Translations under genes and position numbers: made by a program
DNA from: BP-464 sp045805505
Lineage (GTDB): Bacteria > Actinomycetota > Thermoleophilia > Solirubrobacterales > Solirubrobacteraceae
DNA: 64,000 nucleotides
Reading direction: 5' to 3'
Assembly (NCBI GenBank): GCA_045805505.1
Contig: JBJMLA010000141.1
Location: forward strand, 1-64,000
Notes under the pieces: generated by a model
Seen by the model: the letters and a program-made list of their open reading frames with translations, nothing else
Told to the model about the DNA's origin: nothing
Database searches by the model: none
Part shown: in pieces, positions 42,111 through 51,032 of the stretch
Position numbering within the stretch: the stretch's first letter is position 1
Layout of the letters: each line of letters begins with the position of its first letter

Positions 42111-42648
42111 GCGCGCCCCACAGCCCGCTGGCCACCGCGCCGGCGGCGAAGTACAGGCACGGCAGCCATGGCGCCACGCCGATGAGGTCGTCGCTGTCCG
42201 GCGCGTAGTGCGCGGCGCCGACGGCCATGATGGCCGCCTCGCCCAGCGGCCCGAGGACCGCGGCGGCGGCCGCCGTCGCGAAGGCTCGCGGCGACGGGTC
42301 CCACCACGCCCACACCGCCACTGCGATGCCCGCGGTGAGCACGACCGACACGGTGGCCGGCTCGCCGCGCAGCGCCGCGGTCAGCGCGTAGAGCGCGAGC
42401 ACCGCTCCGGCCGCGACCACGGCGTCGGCGGCGCTGCGGCGCCGGACCGCCGGCGGCGCGAAGCGCTCGCTCGCCCAGGCCGCGGCGAGAACCGCGCCGC
42501 CGACCGCGAACGGGAACCAGATCGCGCTCCGCCAGATCGCCGGGACGCCGTCCCAGTCATAGACCGTGGTGCCTGACGCGACGTGCGCGGCGTCGCCGCA
42601 CAGCGACACCGCGAAGCCGAGCGCGAAGATCTTCAGGACGGTCGCCAA
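42079..42648 (-). CDS. Multi-pass membrane hypothetical protein
   Basis: A 189-residue protein from TTG 42648 (no ATG fits). It has about five helices: LKIFALGFAVSLCGDAAHVASG, AIWFPFAVGGAVLAAAW, AADAVVAAGAVLALYALTAAL, VSVVLTAGIAVAVWAWW and a C-terminal pair LYFAAGAVASGLWGAL. It has conserved-looking CGDAAHV and GEAAIMAVGAAHY segments. No family recognised with certainty. It is divergent from the adenosine deaminase gene by 30 bases. Confidence 0.68.
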   Translation of the reverse strand: MATVLKIFALGFAVSLCGDAAHVASGTTVYDWDGVPAIWRSAIWFPFAVGGAVLAAAWASERFAPPAVRRRSAADAVVAAGAVLALYALTAALRGEPATVSVVLTAGIAVAVWAWWDPSPRAFATAAAAAVLGPLGEAAIMAVGAAHYAPDSDDLIGVAPWLPCLYFAAGAVASGLWGALSAAPASRPS

Positions 42649-42665
42649 GCGCCAACCCTCCCACG

Positions 42666-42671
42666 TAGAGT
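42666..42671 (+). promoter_or_regulatory. -10-like box TAGAGT
   Basis: TAGAGT ends 7 bases before the ATG at 42679. A weak TCGCCA lies 18 bases upstream as a possible -35. Confidence 0.4.
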
Positions 42672-42678
42672 CCGCCGC

Positions 42679-44049
42679 ATGCGCCGCCGCCTGGCCCTCG
42701 CCGTCGTCGTCGCCCTGGCCGCGGCCGGGTCCGCCCGGGCCGATGTCGACGGGGCGGCGCGGGCGATCGACCGGGCCCGCAGCGACCCCGCCGCGCTGCG
42801 TGAGCTGCTGTGGTCGATGCCCAAGGGCGCCGATCTGCACATGCACCTGTCGGGCGCCGTCTACGCGGAGGAGATGCTCGCCTACGGCGCGGCCGACGGC
42901 GACTGCGCGGACGCGCTGACCTTCACCGCCTACTCCGGGCCGTGCAGGCCCGGCGACCGCCCGCTGTCGGACGCGCTGACCAACAACGTGTTCCAGAACC
43001 GCGTGGTGGCCGCCTGGTCCATGAAGGGCTTCACCGGTGCGCAGGAGTCCGGCCACGACCACTTCTTCGCGTCGTTCGACAAGTTCGGCGGCGCGCTGTC
43101 GGGCCACGTCGGGCAGGGGCTGGCGACCGTCGCCGCCCGGGCGCGCGCCCAGCACGAGTCCTACCTCGAGGTCCTCACGACACCGCGCTTCGGCGACGCG
43201 CGGGCGGCGGCCAACGCGGTCGCCTACACCGACGACTTCGCGGTGCTGCGCGACCGGCTGCTGGCGGCGGGGCTGCTCGACGCGCTGCCCAAGGCGCGCG
43301 CCGACCTCGACGCGATCGAGGCGCAGGAGCGTGTGGCCGATCCGTCGGCGGTGCCGCTGATCCGCTTCGACGTCCAGGTGCTGCGGGCCAATCCTCCGGC
43401 GGTGGTCTTCGCCCAGCTCCTGCTCGGCTTCTCGCTGATGGCCGACGACGAGCGCTGGGCGGGGCTGAACATGGTCCAGCCCGAGGACGACTACGTCGCG
43501 CTGCGCGACTACAGCCTCCAGATGCGCATGATCCGCTACCTGCGCTCGGTCTATCCCGACGGCCACGTCACGCTCCACGCCGGCGAGCTCACGCGGCGCA
43601 TCGCGCGGCCGGAGGACCTGCGCTTCCACGTGCGCGAGGCGGTCGAGATCGCCGGTGCCGAACGGATCGGCCACGGCGTCGACATCCGTGACGAGAGCAA
43701 TCCCGGCGGCCTCGCCCGGGAGATGGCGAGGCGCGGCGTCCTGGTCGAGGTGCCGCTGGTCTCCAACGAGCAGATCCTCGGGGTCGCCGGCCGCGCGCAT
43801 CCGCTGCGCTTCTACCTGCGCCATCACGTCCCTGTGGCCCTGGCCACCGACGACGAGGGCGTCTCGCGCAGCGACCTGACCGAGCAGTACGAGCTCGCGG
43901 TGCTGCGGCACGGCCTGGGCTACCGGACCCTCAAGCGGATGGCCGACGACAGCCTGCGCCACGCGTTCCTGCCCGACGCCACGAGGGCGTCGCTGCTACG
44001 AGCGCAGGCCCGGAGCTTCCGTCGCTTCGAGGCCCGCTTCGGCGGGTGA
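42679..44049 (+). CDS. Secreted adenosine deaminase-like enzyme (ADGF/CECR1 type)
   Basis: A 456-residue protein with a signal peptide (RRRLALAVVVALAAAGSARA) and an amidohydrolase TIM barrel. Zinc ligands are H54 and H56 (KGADLHMHLSGA). It also has VTLHAGE with catalytic His and Glu, ERIGHGVDI, and ALATDDEGVSRSDLTEQY in place of the usual STDDP. The PKGADLHMHLSGA opening matches secreted ADGF-type deaminases rather than cytosolic Add. It probably converts extracellular adenosine to inosine, salvage from the environment. The last 54 bases are antisense to the GGDEF gene. Confidence 0.9.
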   Translation: MRRRLALAVVVALAAAGSARADVDGAARAIDRARSDPAALRELLWSMPKGADLHMHLSGAVYAEEMLAYGAADGDCADALTFTAYSGPCRPGDRPLSDALTNNVFQNRVVAAWSMKGFTGAQESGHDHFFASFDKFGGALSGHVGQGLATVAARARAQHESYLEVLTTPRFGDARAAANAVAYTDDFAVLRDRLLAAGLLDALPKARADLDAIEAQERVADPSAVPLIRFDVQVLRANPPAVVFAQLLLGFSLMADDERWAGLNMVQPEDDYVALRDYSLQMRMIRYLRSVYPDGHVTLHAGELTRRIARPEDLRFHVREAVEIAGAERIGHGVDIRDESNPGGLAREMARRGVLVEVPLVSNEQILGVAGRAHPLRFYLRHHVPVALATDDEGVSRSDLTEQYELAVLRHGLGYRTLKRMADDSLRHAFLPDATRASLLRAQARSFRRFEARFGG

Positions 44050-45972
44050 CGCGAGCGCGGCGCGGCAGAACGCGCCGACGACCTGCGGGTCGAACTGGCG
44101 CCCGGCGGAGGCCACGAGCTCGGCGAGCGCGTCCTGGGTGACCATCGCCAGTTTGTACGGGCGCTCGCTGGTCATCACGTCGTAGGCGTCGCACACGGCG
44201 ACGATCCGCGCGGCGAGCGGGATCGCCTCGCCCTCCAGCCCGTCGGGGTAGCCGCCGCCGTCCCAGCGCTCGTGCGACGAGCGGACCGCACGGGCGATCG
44301 GCGCCAGTGCGGGGGCGGCGGAGAGGATCCGCTCGCCGACGATCGTGTGCCGGTGGATGAACGTCCACTCCTCGGGCGTCAGCGGCGTCGTCTTGTTGAG
44401 GATCTCGTCCGGGATGGCGATCTTGCCGATGTCGTGGAGCTCGGCGGTGCGGAACACGACGTCGGTCTCCTCCGCGTCGAGTCCCAGCGCCTCGGCGGTG
44501 CGCCGTGCCAGCCGGGCCACGTCGTCCTGGTGACGGCCCAGCTCGGGGTGGCCCTCCTGGACGGTGCGCAGCAGCGCCTCGCGGATGTAGCTGCCCTCGC
44601 GGGAGCGGCCGTGCTTCTGCGCGTACATCCGCCGGTCGGCGATGCGCATGGCCTCGCCGGCCTCGTCGGCCTCGTCGGGGATCAGCACATAACCGTGCGA
44701 GCTGTCGATCGCAAAGCCCTCGCCCTGCTCGTTGAGGGCGGAGAGGGCGCGCGCGACGAGCGCCGGAGCGGTCTCGGCGGTGGTCTCGGCGACGAGACAG
44801 AACTCGTCGCCGCCGAGCCGGTAGGCGGTGCCTCCGCCGGTGGCCCCGCGCAGGCGCCCGCCGATGCGGTGCAGCAGCGCATCGCCGGCGGGATGGCCGA
44901 AGGTGTCGTTGTACTGCTTGAAGCCGTTGAGGTCGAAGACCGCGAGCATGGCGGGCGTGTCCGCGCGGCAGGCGCGGTCGAGATCGACGAGCAGCGCGCG
45001 GCGGTTGCCCAGCCCGGTCAGCGCGTCGGTGGTGGCATCCTGACGGGTGAGCGACAGCAGCACGTCGCTCTCGCGGGCGGTGAGGACGAGCCGGGCGAGC
45101 ACCGCAGCGAGCGTCAGCGCGGCCAGGATGACGCCGGCACCGGGAGCGGCGGCGAAGTGATCGGCGGTCAAGACGACGACAGCGGCGACGCCGCAGATCA
45201 TCGGCACCAACCGCGAGCGCCAGTCCTCGACGGCCGGCCCGTTCGACGCGGCGACGGGCCGCCACGCCGCGTAGCCCAGCCCGAGGCTGCCGAGCAGCCA
45301 GCACGAGTCGAGCAGGCTCCCCTCGACGTAGGTGCCGTCGGTGGCCTGCATGAGGTAGACCGAGTCGGCCATCGCGGTGACGGCGATCGCGCCGCCGATG
45401 ACCATCCACGGCACGCCGGTCCGCCGTCCGCCGGTGACCGACATCGCACCGACGACGCCGATCAGCAGCAGGTCGCCGACGGGGTAGGACAGCAGCGTGG
45501 CCTGCTCGGCGAACGGGGCGTCGACGCCGAGCGCCGGTCCGAGCAGGAGCGTCGCCGCGAGGGCCGCGAGGCCGAGCGCGGCGATGATGCCGTCGAGGCG
45601 CATGGCCCAGCCGCGCACCGAGACGTGGCGCCGGGCGAGCAGCACCACGGTCACCACCGCGCAGGGGTAGAAGGCGATGTAGAAGGCGTCGGCGATGCTC
45701 GGCGTGCCGGTGGTGTCGCTCAGGACGAACGACCAGCAGAGGTCGCCGATCGTCCACAGCAGCACGCCGACGCCGAGGATGGCCCAGGCCAGCCGGTCCT
45801 GGCGGCCGGCTCTCGCGCGCTCGAGGATGAGCGCGGCCGCGAGGAGCTCGACCGCGTTGTAGACGACGTCCTGGAACAGCCACGACGGGCCGAGGCCGAA
45901 CAGCGCGTCGAGGACCTGCGCGAGCAGGCCGACCCCGGCGAGGCCGAGCAGCAGCTGGATCCGGCGAGGCAT
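43996..45972 (-). CDS. Membrane GGDEF-HD-GYP protein
   Basis: A 658-residue protein. The N-terminal half (about 1-300) has 8-9 membrane helices (IQLLLGLAGVGLLAQVLDALFGL onward). The GGDEF domain (about 315-470) is intact at YRLGGDEFCLV with DLNGFKQYNDTFGHPAGD; no RxxD I-site is seen five residues before it. The HD-GYP domain (about 480-650) has HDIGKIAIPDEIL, FIHRHTIVGERIL, SHERWDGGGYPDGL (SHE instead of HHE) and AVCDAYDVMTSERPY. Both making and breaking c-di-GMP are possible. The start is ATG 45972 or GTG 45981. Confidence 0.93.
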   Translation of the reverse strand: MPRRIQLLLGLAGVGLLAQVLDALFGLGPSWLFQDVVYNAVELLAAALILERARAGRQDRLAWAILGVGVLLWTIGDLCWSFVLSDTTGTPSIADAFYIAFYPCAVVTVVLLARRHVSVRGWAMRLDGIIAALGLAALAATLLLGPALGVDAPFAEQATLLSYPVGDLLLIGVVGAMSVTGGRRTGVPWMVIGGAIAVTAMADSVYLMQATDGTYVEGSLLDSCWLLGSLGLGYAAWRPVAASNGPAVEDWRSRLVPMICGVAAVVVLTADHFAAAPGAGVILAALTLAAVLARLVLTARESDVLLSLTRQDATTDALTGLGNRRALLVDLDRACRADTPAMLAVFDLNGFKQYNDTFGHPAGDALLHRIGGRLRGATGGGTAYRLGGDEFCLVAETTAETAPALVARALSALNEQGEGFAIDSSHGYVLIPDEADEAGEAMRIADRRMYAQKHGRSREGSYIREALLRTVQEGHPELGRHQDDVARLARRTAEALGLDAEETDVVFRTAELHDIGKIAIPDEILNKTTPLTPEEWTFIHRHTIVGERILSAAPALAPIARAVRSSHERWDGGGYPDGLEGEAIPLAARIVAVCDAYDVMTSERPYKLAMVTQDALAELVASAGRQFDPQVVGAFCRAALASPAEAGLEATEAPGLRS

Positions 45973-46064
45973 GTACCGCACAGCATCGGCCGTCGTGACC
46001 GCGAGCGCCGCTCTCTGGCCGGATGTCCTAGGTAGAACTGGGCAGTCATTTCTCGGTGCGTCGC

Positions 46065-46070
46065 TACCTT
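46065..46070 (+). promoter_or_regulatory. -10-like box TACCTT
   Basis: TACCTT ends 7 bases before the ATG at 46078. Confidence 0.38.
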
Positions 46071-46077
46071 GTCGCGC

Positions 46078-47658
46078 ATGCGCGCCCTCTCGATCGTGAC
46101 GATGTCGATGGCGCTGCTGTGGGCGGCCGCCGCCTCGGCGGCACCCCACCGCTGGCCGCCGGTCAAGGGACCCGGGGACGTCTTCGTCCACATCGGCGAG
46201 GAGCACCTCGACGATCCCGACGGCGCGACGATCTTCCCCCGCGTCATCGCCGACTCGATCCTCTTCAAGCCCGACCTCGTCGTCGCCGCCGGCGACAAGA
46301 CGTCCAACGGCACCGAGGAGAACCTGCTGTCGTGGAAGAACGCGATGGCCGCCTATGACCGCGCGGGCGTCCCGTACTTCGCCGGTGTCGGCAACCACGA
46401 CCGCGCGGCGATGCCCGGCTTCCCCAACGGGATCTCGCCGCTCTCGCCGCTGGGGCCCTACCTGACCACGTTCGCGGACCGGCCCTACCCGTTCGGTGAC
46501 GCCGCGCCGATCAGCGACCCGAAGTTCGCGCCGGCGACGCGCCCTGCGTCCGATCCGGCGGGCGCCTCGTCGCACTACTGGTTCGACTACGGCAACACGC
46601 GCTGGATCCTGCTCGACAACTCCTGCTACGAGTTCATGATCTGCGACCGCTCGCAGAACCCCGCGTTCACCGACGGGCAGACGAGCTTCGGCTTCCTCAC
46701 GCAGGCCGCGCAGGAGGCCAAGAAGGCCGGCAAGGTCGTCCTGGTCAGCCTGCACATGCCGACGCAGGACCCGCGTCCGGAGCACTCCCAGCCCACGCCG
46801 CTGCCGCATACGTTCGGCGAGGGCTCGTCGTCGGAGAACACGACCTTCGAGGACACGGCCGCCGCGGCCGGCGTCGACGCCGTGCTTCCGGCGCACATCA
46901 AGGGCCAGTGGCAGTACGACGCCCAGAAGGTCCACTACTACATCGACGGCGGGGCCGGCGGCGCCGTCTACGTGGGCGACAACGAGCAGGTCGGCGTCGA
47001 CTACGGCTACTGGCACGGCTTCCGCCTGCTGCGGGTCGAGGGCACCAAGATCGTCACGGACACCGTGCCGGTCTTCGTGCCGGGCGGCATCACCGTCGCC
47101 CAGCCCGCCCCCGCCAAGCGCGGGGCCGTGGTCCAGATGACCGCCACGGGCGCCCAGCCGACCAAGAACGGCCCCTCGCTGGACAAGCTCGAGCTGCGCA
47201 GCCCCGACCCCAAGCGGCCCAACATCGCCAACCTCCCGGAGCCGGCGCGCATCTGGACGACCGGCAACCGCCTCGTCGCGCGACCGGTCGCCGTCAAGAA
47301 CGACGACGCGCGGCGCAACCCCAGGACACAGACCAAGGGTGGCGCGTTCCGTGCCGCCTGCCCCGGCCGCGCGAAGATCACCATCACGTCCGGCGTCGAG
47401 TCGGCCTCGAAGGTGCTGACCGTCGGCAGCGCGCCGGGCAAGATCGTCCGCTCGATCACCGGCTCGGCCGGCCGCGTGCGCGTCAAGCTCGCCCAGCCGG
47501 CGGTCGTCGAGGTGGCCAGGCGCAAGGGCAACCGCTGGAAGACGACCCGCCGCAGCTGCGCCACGAAGGGCCTCAGCGCCTCGGTGCCGGCGGGCTCGCG
47601 GGTGCGGGTGACCGTGCGCTCGGACCGCAAGCCGGTCCGGCGCGTCGTCGGCGCCTAG
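46078..47658 (+). CDS. Secreted metallophosphatase-like protein
   Basis: A 526-residue protein with a signal peptide (MRALSIVTMSMALLWAAAASA). The calcineurin-like core (about 30-300) has DLVVAAGDKTSNG, GVGNHDRAAM (GNHD motif), VLVSLHMP and LPAHIKGQWQY near the usual GHxH position. Some ligands are degenerate (GDKTSN, HIK), so catalysis is uncertain. The C-terminal 200 residues are beta-rich and basic (VRVKLAQPAVVEVARRKGNRWKTTRRSC), possibly a wall-binding or Ig-like region. Confidence 0.85.
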   Translation: MRALSIVTMSMALLWAAAASAAPHRWPPVKGPGDVFVHIGEEHLDDPDGATIFPRVIADSILFKPDLVVAAGDKTSNGTEENLLSWKNAMAAYDRAGVPYFAGVGNHDRAAMPGFPNGISPLSPLGPYLTTFADRPYPFGDAAPISDPKFAPATRPASDPAGASSHYWFDYGNTRWILLDNSCYEFMICDRSQNPAFTDGQTSFGFLTQAAQEAKKAGKVVLVSLHMPTQDPRPEHSQPTPLPHTFGEGSSSENTTFEDTAAAAGVDAVLPAHIKGQWQYDAQKVHYYIDGGAGGAVYVGDNEQVGVDYGYWHGFRLLRVEGTKIVTDTVPVFVPGGITVAQPAPAKRGAVVQMTATGAQPTKNGPSLDKLELRSPDPKRPNIANLPEPARIWTTGNRLVARPVAVKNDDARRNPRTQTKGGAFRAACPGRAKITITSGVESASKVLTVGSAPGKIVRSITGSAGRVRVKLAQPAVVEVARRKGNRWKTTRRSCATKGLSASVPAGSRVRVTVRSDRKPVRRVVGA

Positions 47659-47864
47659 CGCTTCTGGGTCATCCCGCGGAACATCACGAAGCAGACCACG
47701 GCGACGACCAGGGCGATGAGCGGGATGCCCATGCCGATCACGTCGAACAGCGCGAGCAGGATGCCCACGACGAAGACGACCGAGGCCACCCCTCCGGCCA
47801 CGACGAGGTTGTAGGCGCGCCGCTCACGGACGGCTCGCGGCGTGCGGGGCTCGAGACCGGACAT
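47655..47864 (-). CDS. Small two-helix membrane protein
   Basis: A 69-residue protein, RRAYNLVVAGGVASVVFVVGILLALFDVIGMGIPLIALVVAVVCFVMF. Two helices with a short Gly turn follow an Arg-rich N-terminus (inside-positive). It overlaps the metallophosphatase stop by 4 bases. TAGGGT lies 6 bases before the ATG. No family recognised. Confidence 0.68.
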   Translation of the reverse strand: MSGLEPRTPRAVRERRAYNLVVAGGVASVVFVVGILLALFDVIGMGIPLIALVVAVVCFVMFRGMTQKR

Positions 47865-47870
47865 GCCGCA

Positions 47871-47876
47871 ACCCTA
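47871..47876 (-). promoter_or_regulatory. -10-like box TAGGGT
   Basis: Minus-strand TAGGGT ends 6 bases before the ATG at 47864, partly inside the TAG stop of the upstream gene. Confidence 0.35.
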
Positions 47877-49403
47877 GTGCGGGTCGCCCGCGGCGGCCTC
47901 GACGTCGATGCGCTCCAGCGGCGCGGTCGCCGGCCCCTGCAGCACGGCGCCGTCGGTGTCGAAGCGCGAGCCGTGGCACGGGCAGTCCCATGAGCGCTCG
48001 GCGGTGTTCCATCCCAGCCGGCAGCCGACGTGCGTGCAGGTCGGGTTGACCGTGTGCAGCGTGCCGTCGTCTCCGCGGAAGGCGCCGACCAGCTTGGCGC
48101 CGTCGCGCACCAGCCGCGCCTCGCCCGCCGGGACCTCGTCGTAGGAGCCGACGTCGGAGCCCCGCAGGCGGTCGCCGACGAAGTGCCGGCCGTCCTTGAA
48201 CATCTCGGCGGCCACGCCCTTGGCCGAGCGCAGCGGCGTGAACCGGTAGGGATCGAAGAAGTCGGCGTGCTCGTGCTCGCGGCCGGCGATCAGCGCGGTG
48301 AGGATCTCCGCCGCCATCGCACCGTTGGTGAACCCCCACTTCCGGAAGCCCGCGGCCGTCCAGACGTGCTTGGAGATCGGCGTGTAGCGCCCGACGTAGG
48401 GAACGCCGTCGGCGGGCTGGAGGTCGTGTGCCGACCACCGGTGGGTGACCTCGCGCACGTCCCAGTGCTCGCGCGCGAACTCCTCGAGCGCCGCGTAGCG
48501 CTCGCGCGTGTCGTCATCCTCGCCGGTGTTGTGGCCCTCGCCGCCGACCATCAGCAGCTCCTCGTCGCCGGCGGGGATGCCGCGGATCGACCGGGTCGGC
48601 TGACCCGCTGAGATGTACATCCCGGGCGGGACCGGGCCGGCGATCCGGCAGGCGATCGCGTACGAGCGCTTCGGCGTCAGGCGCGTCCAGTAGACGGCCC
48701 GGTCGAAGACCGGCATCAGCGTGGTCACGACGACGTCGCGCGCCTGCACGCGCATGCCGCCCTCCGCCTCGAGCGCCGGGCCGCCACGCTCGCGCAGGGT
48801 GGTGATCGGCGTCTGCTCGCAGATCCGGCCGCCGGCGGCGATCAGCGCGTCGGCCAGGCCGAGGACGAACTTGCGGGCGTGGAACTCGGCGCTGTCGCCG
48901 AGGCGCACCGCCTTCTCCACCGGGTACGGCAGGGGCGTCTCGTCGACGAGCTCGACGGCGAGGCCGGCGTCCCGTGCGGCCTGGGCCTCCTGCTCGACGT
49001 CGGAGACCTCGGAGGGCTCGGCGGCGTAGACGTAGTTGGGCTGGTCGCGCAGGTCGCAATCGATGCCCAGCTCGGAGACGAGCGACCGGATGCGGTCCAG
49101 GCCCGCCTGCTGGGCGGCGGCGTAGGTGGCGGCGCCCTCGCTGCCGAACTTGCCCGACAGCTCGGAGTAGGCCGTGCCCTGCAGCGGCGAGATCTTCCCC
49201 GTCGTGTGGCCGGTCACGCCGTTGCCGATCCGGCCCGCCTCCAGCACCGCCACCGACTTGCCCTCGCGGGCCAGCAGCAGTGCGGTGGTCATGCCGGCCA
49301 TGCCGCCGCCGACGACCGCGACATCGACGTCGAGGTCCTCGCTCAGCCGGGGGTGGTCGGGCGTCGGCGTGGAGTCGGTCCAGTAGGAGGTGGGCACGTC
49401 CAA
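47874..49403 (-). CDS. FAD oxidoreductase (DAO) fused to Rieske 2Fe-2S domain
   Basis: A 509-residue flavoprotein. The FAD-binding DAO domain (about 1-410) has DVAVVGGGMAGMTTALLLAREGKSVAVLEA and GVPYVGRYTPISKHVWTAAGFRKWGFTNGAMAAEIL. The C-terminal Rieske domain (about 430-505) has CTHVGC and CPCHGSRF cluster motifs. Substrate unknown; electron flow between flavin and Rieske centre is expected. The start could be TTG 49403 or GTG 49397. It is the last gene of the redox operon, 68 bases behind the thioredoxin reductase-like gene. Confidence 0.93.
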   Translation of the reverse strand: MDVPTSYWTDSTPTPDHPRLSEDLDVDVAVVGGGMAGMTTALLLAREGKSVAVLEAGRIGNGVTGHTTGKISPLQGTAYSELSGKFGSEGAATYAAAQQAGLDRIRSLVSELGIDCDLRDQPNYVYAAEPSEVSDVEQEAQAARDAGLAVELVDETPLPYPVEKAVRLGDSAEFHARKFVLGLADALIAAGGRICEQTPITTLRERGGPALEAEGGMRVQARDVVVTTLMPVFDRAVYWTRLTPKRSYAIACRIAGPVPPGMYISAGQPTRSIRGIPAGDEELLMVGGEGHNTGEDDDTRERYAALEEFAREHWDVREVTHRWSAHDLQPADGVPYVGRYTPISKHVWTAAGFRKWGFTNGAMAAEILTALIAGREHEHADFFDPYRFTPLRSAKGVAAEMFKDGRHFVGDRLRGSDVGSYDEVPAGEARLVRDGAKLVGAFRGDDGTLHTVNPTCTHVGCRLGWNTAERSWDCPCHGSRFDTDGAVLQGPATAPLERIDVEAAAGDPH

Positions 49404-49471
49404 GCCCTACCCGTCCTGCCGGAAAACCCGTCAAGCCGCCGCTGTCGCGACCGATCCCGAACGTCTGGTGG

Positions 49472-50737
49472 TCAGCCCGTGGCGAGCTCGGCCAGCCGGC
49501 GGTGGGCCAGCGCGACGGCCGTCGCCCCGTCGCCGGCGGCGCCCGCCACACGCTTGGTGGAGCCGTGCCGGACGTCGCCCGCGGCGAAGAAGCCCGGGAC
49601 GTTGGTCTCGAGCGCCAGCGGGTCGCGGTCCAGCGGCCAGTCCTCGGGCCGCGCCCCGCCGACCAGCAGGTCCGGCCCGGTCAGGACGTAGCCCGCGTCG
49701 TCGGTGCGGATGCCGTTGTGCGCGGCCCAGCCCGTGCACGGCTGGCCGCCGATGCACAGAAACAGCGCCCGCGCGGCCCGCTGCTCGGTGCGTCCGCCGG
49801 CGTCCTCGATGGTCACGGCGCCGAGCTGCCCGTCGCGCTCGTGGAGCGCACGCACCTGCGTGCGCAGGCGCACGTCGATGAGCGGGTGCTGCGCGATCCG
49901 CTCGACGAGGTAGGCCGACATGCTGCGCTCGAGGTTCTCGCCGCGGACGACCATCGTGACGTTCGCGGTCGCGTTGGCCAGGTTGAGCACGGCCTGGCCG
50001 GCCGAGTTGCCCGCGCCGACGACGACCACGTCGTCGCCCGCGCACTGACCGGCCTCGCTGCGGCCCGCGCCGTAGTAGACGCCCACGTCGAGCAGGTCCT
50101 CGACGCCCGCCACGTCGAGGTGGCGCCAGACCATCCCCGGCGCGGCGATGGTGACGTCGGCGGTCACCTCGCAGCCGCCGCCGTAGACGATGGTGGCGCG
50201 GCCGCCCGGATCCAGGCGGCTGCCCTCGACGCCGCGCAGGACCATGAGCTCGGCGCCGAAGCCCTCCGCCTGGCGCCCGGCCCGCCGGGCGAGCTCGGCG
50301 CCGCCGATGCCGTCCGGGAAGCCGAAGAAGTTCTCGATCATCGAGGTGTGCGACGCCTGGCCGCCGGGGACGTCGCGCTCGAAGACGATCGTCGACAGCC
50401 CGTCCGACGCGGCGTAGACCGCCGCAGCCAGGCCGGCCGGGCCGGCGCCGACGATGGCCAGGTCGTAGTGGTCCTTGGCCGCGGAGCCCTCCGTCATCCC
50501 CCACGCGCGGGCGATCGATTCGACGGTCGCCCCGGCGTGGACCTCGTCGCCGTCGATGAGCACCGGCAGCGGCGCGCCGGTCGCTCCCGCCGCGGCCAGC
50601 GCGGAGTCGGCCTCGGGCGTGCCGGCGGCCAGGAACTCGTGCGGCTGCGCGGTCCGCGTGAGCAGGTCGCGCAGCCGGTAGTGCTCGGACTCCAGACGGC
50701 GGCCGACGACGGTCACCGTGGGGCGGATGGGGCTCAT
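49472..50737 (-). CDS. Thioredoxin reductase-like flavoprotein lacking CxxC
   Basis: A 421-residue protein. An N-terminal domain of about 90 residues (TVTVVGRRLESEHYRLRDLLTRTAQPHEFL) precedes a two-dinucleotide fold with LAIVGAGPAGLAAAVYAASDGLSTIVFE and DDVVVVGAGNSAGQAVLNLA. It ends FFAAGDVRHGSTKRVAGAAGDGATAVALAHRRLAE. Where low-Mr TrxR carries CATC, this has AGRSEAGQC, so the redox dithiol is absent. It probably passes electrons another way or has become a ferredoxin/flavodoxin-reductase-like enzyme. It is TGATG-coupled to the zinc-finger gene. Confidence 0.9.
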   Translation of the reverse strand: MSPIRPTVTVVGRRLESEHYRLRDLLTRTAQPHEFLAAGTPEADSALAAAGATGAPLPVLIDGDEVHAGATVESIARAWGMTEGSAAKDHYDLAIVGAGPAGLAAAVYAASDGLSTIVFERDVPGGQASHTSMIENFFGFPDGIGGAELARRAGRQAEGFGAELMVLRGVEGSRLDPGGRATIVYGGGCEVTADVTIAAPGMVWRHLDVAGVEDLLDVGVYYGAGRSEAGQCAGDDVVVVGAGNSAGQAVLNLANATANVTMVVRGENLERSMSAYLVERIAQHPLIDVRLRTQVRALHERDGQLGAVTIEDAGGRTEQRAARALFLCIGGQPCTGWAAHNGIRTDDAGYVLTGPDLLVGGARPEDWPLDRDPLALETNVPGFFAAGDVRHGSTKRVAGAAGDGATAVALAHRRLAELATG

Positions 50738-51012
50738 CAGCCGCGCAGGCGGAACATGAGCTGGTCGTCGTAGCACCAGCTCCAGTCCTCGCCGGGCTCG
50801 ATCGAGCGGATGACCGGGTGCCCCGTCTCGCCGTGATGGGCGGTCGCGTGCTTGTTGGGCGAGCTGTCGCAGCAGCCGACGTGCCCGCAGATCTGGCACA
50901 TGCGCAGGTGCACCCAGCGGTCGCCGGTCTTCAGGCAGTCCTCGCACCCGGCGACGTCGCCCTCGGGCGCCAGGTGGGCGATCTGGTCGAGGTGCGTGCA
51001 ACCGTCGGACAC
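50737..51012 (-). CDS. UBP-type zinc finger protein
   Basis: A 91-residue protein from GTG 51012. It is a compact ZnF-UBP domain: CTHLDQIAHL, CEDCLKTGDRWVHLRMCQICGHVGCCDSSPNKHATAHHGETGHPVIRSIEPGEDWSWCYDDQLMF. All Cys and His zinc ligands appear present. The domain is eukaryotic-looking but common in Actinobacteria next to thioredoxin reductase-like genes, as here with a TGATG overlap. It may bind C-terminal Gly peptides or act as an adaptor (inference). Confidence 0.93.
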   Translation of the reverse strand: MSDGCTHLDQIAHLAPEGDVAGCEDCLKTGDRWVHLRMCQICGHVGCCDSSPNKHATAHHGETGHPVIRSIEPGEDWSWCYDDQLMFRLRG

Positions 51013-51032
51013 GCTTCCGAGGATACGAGAGG

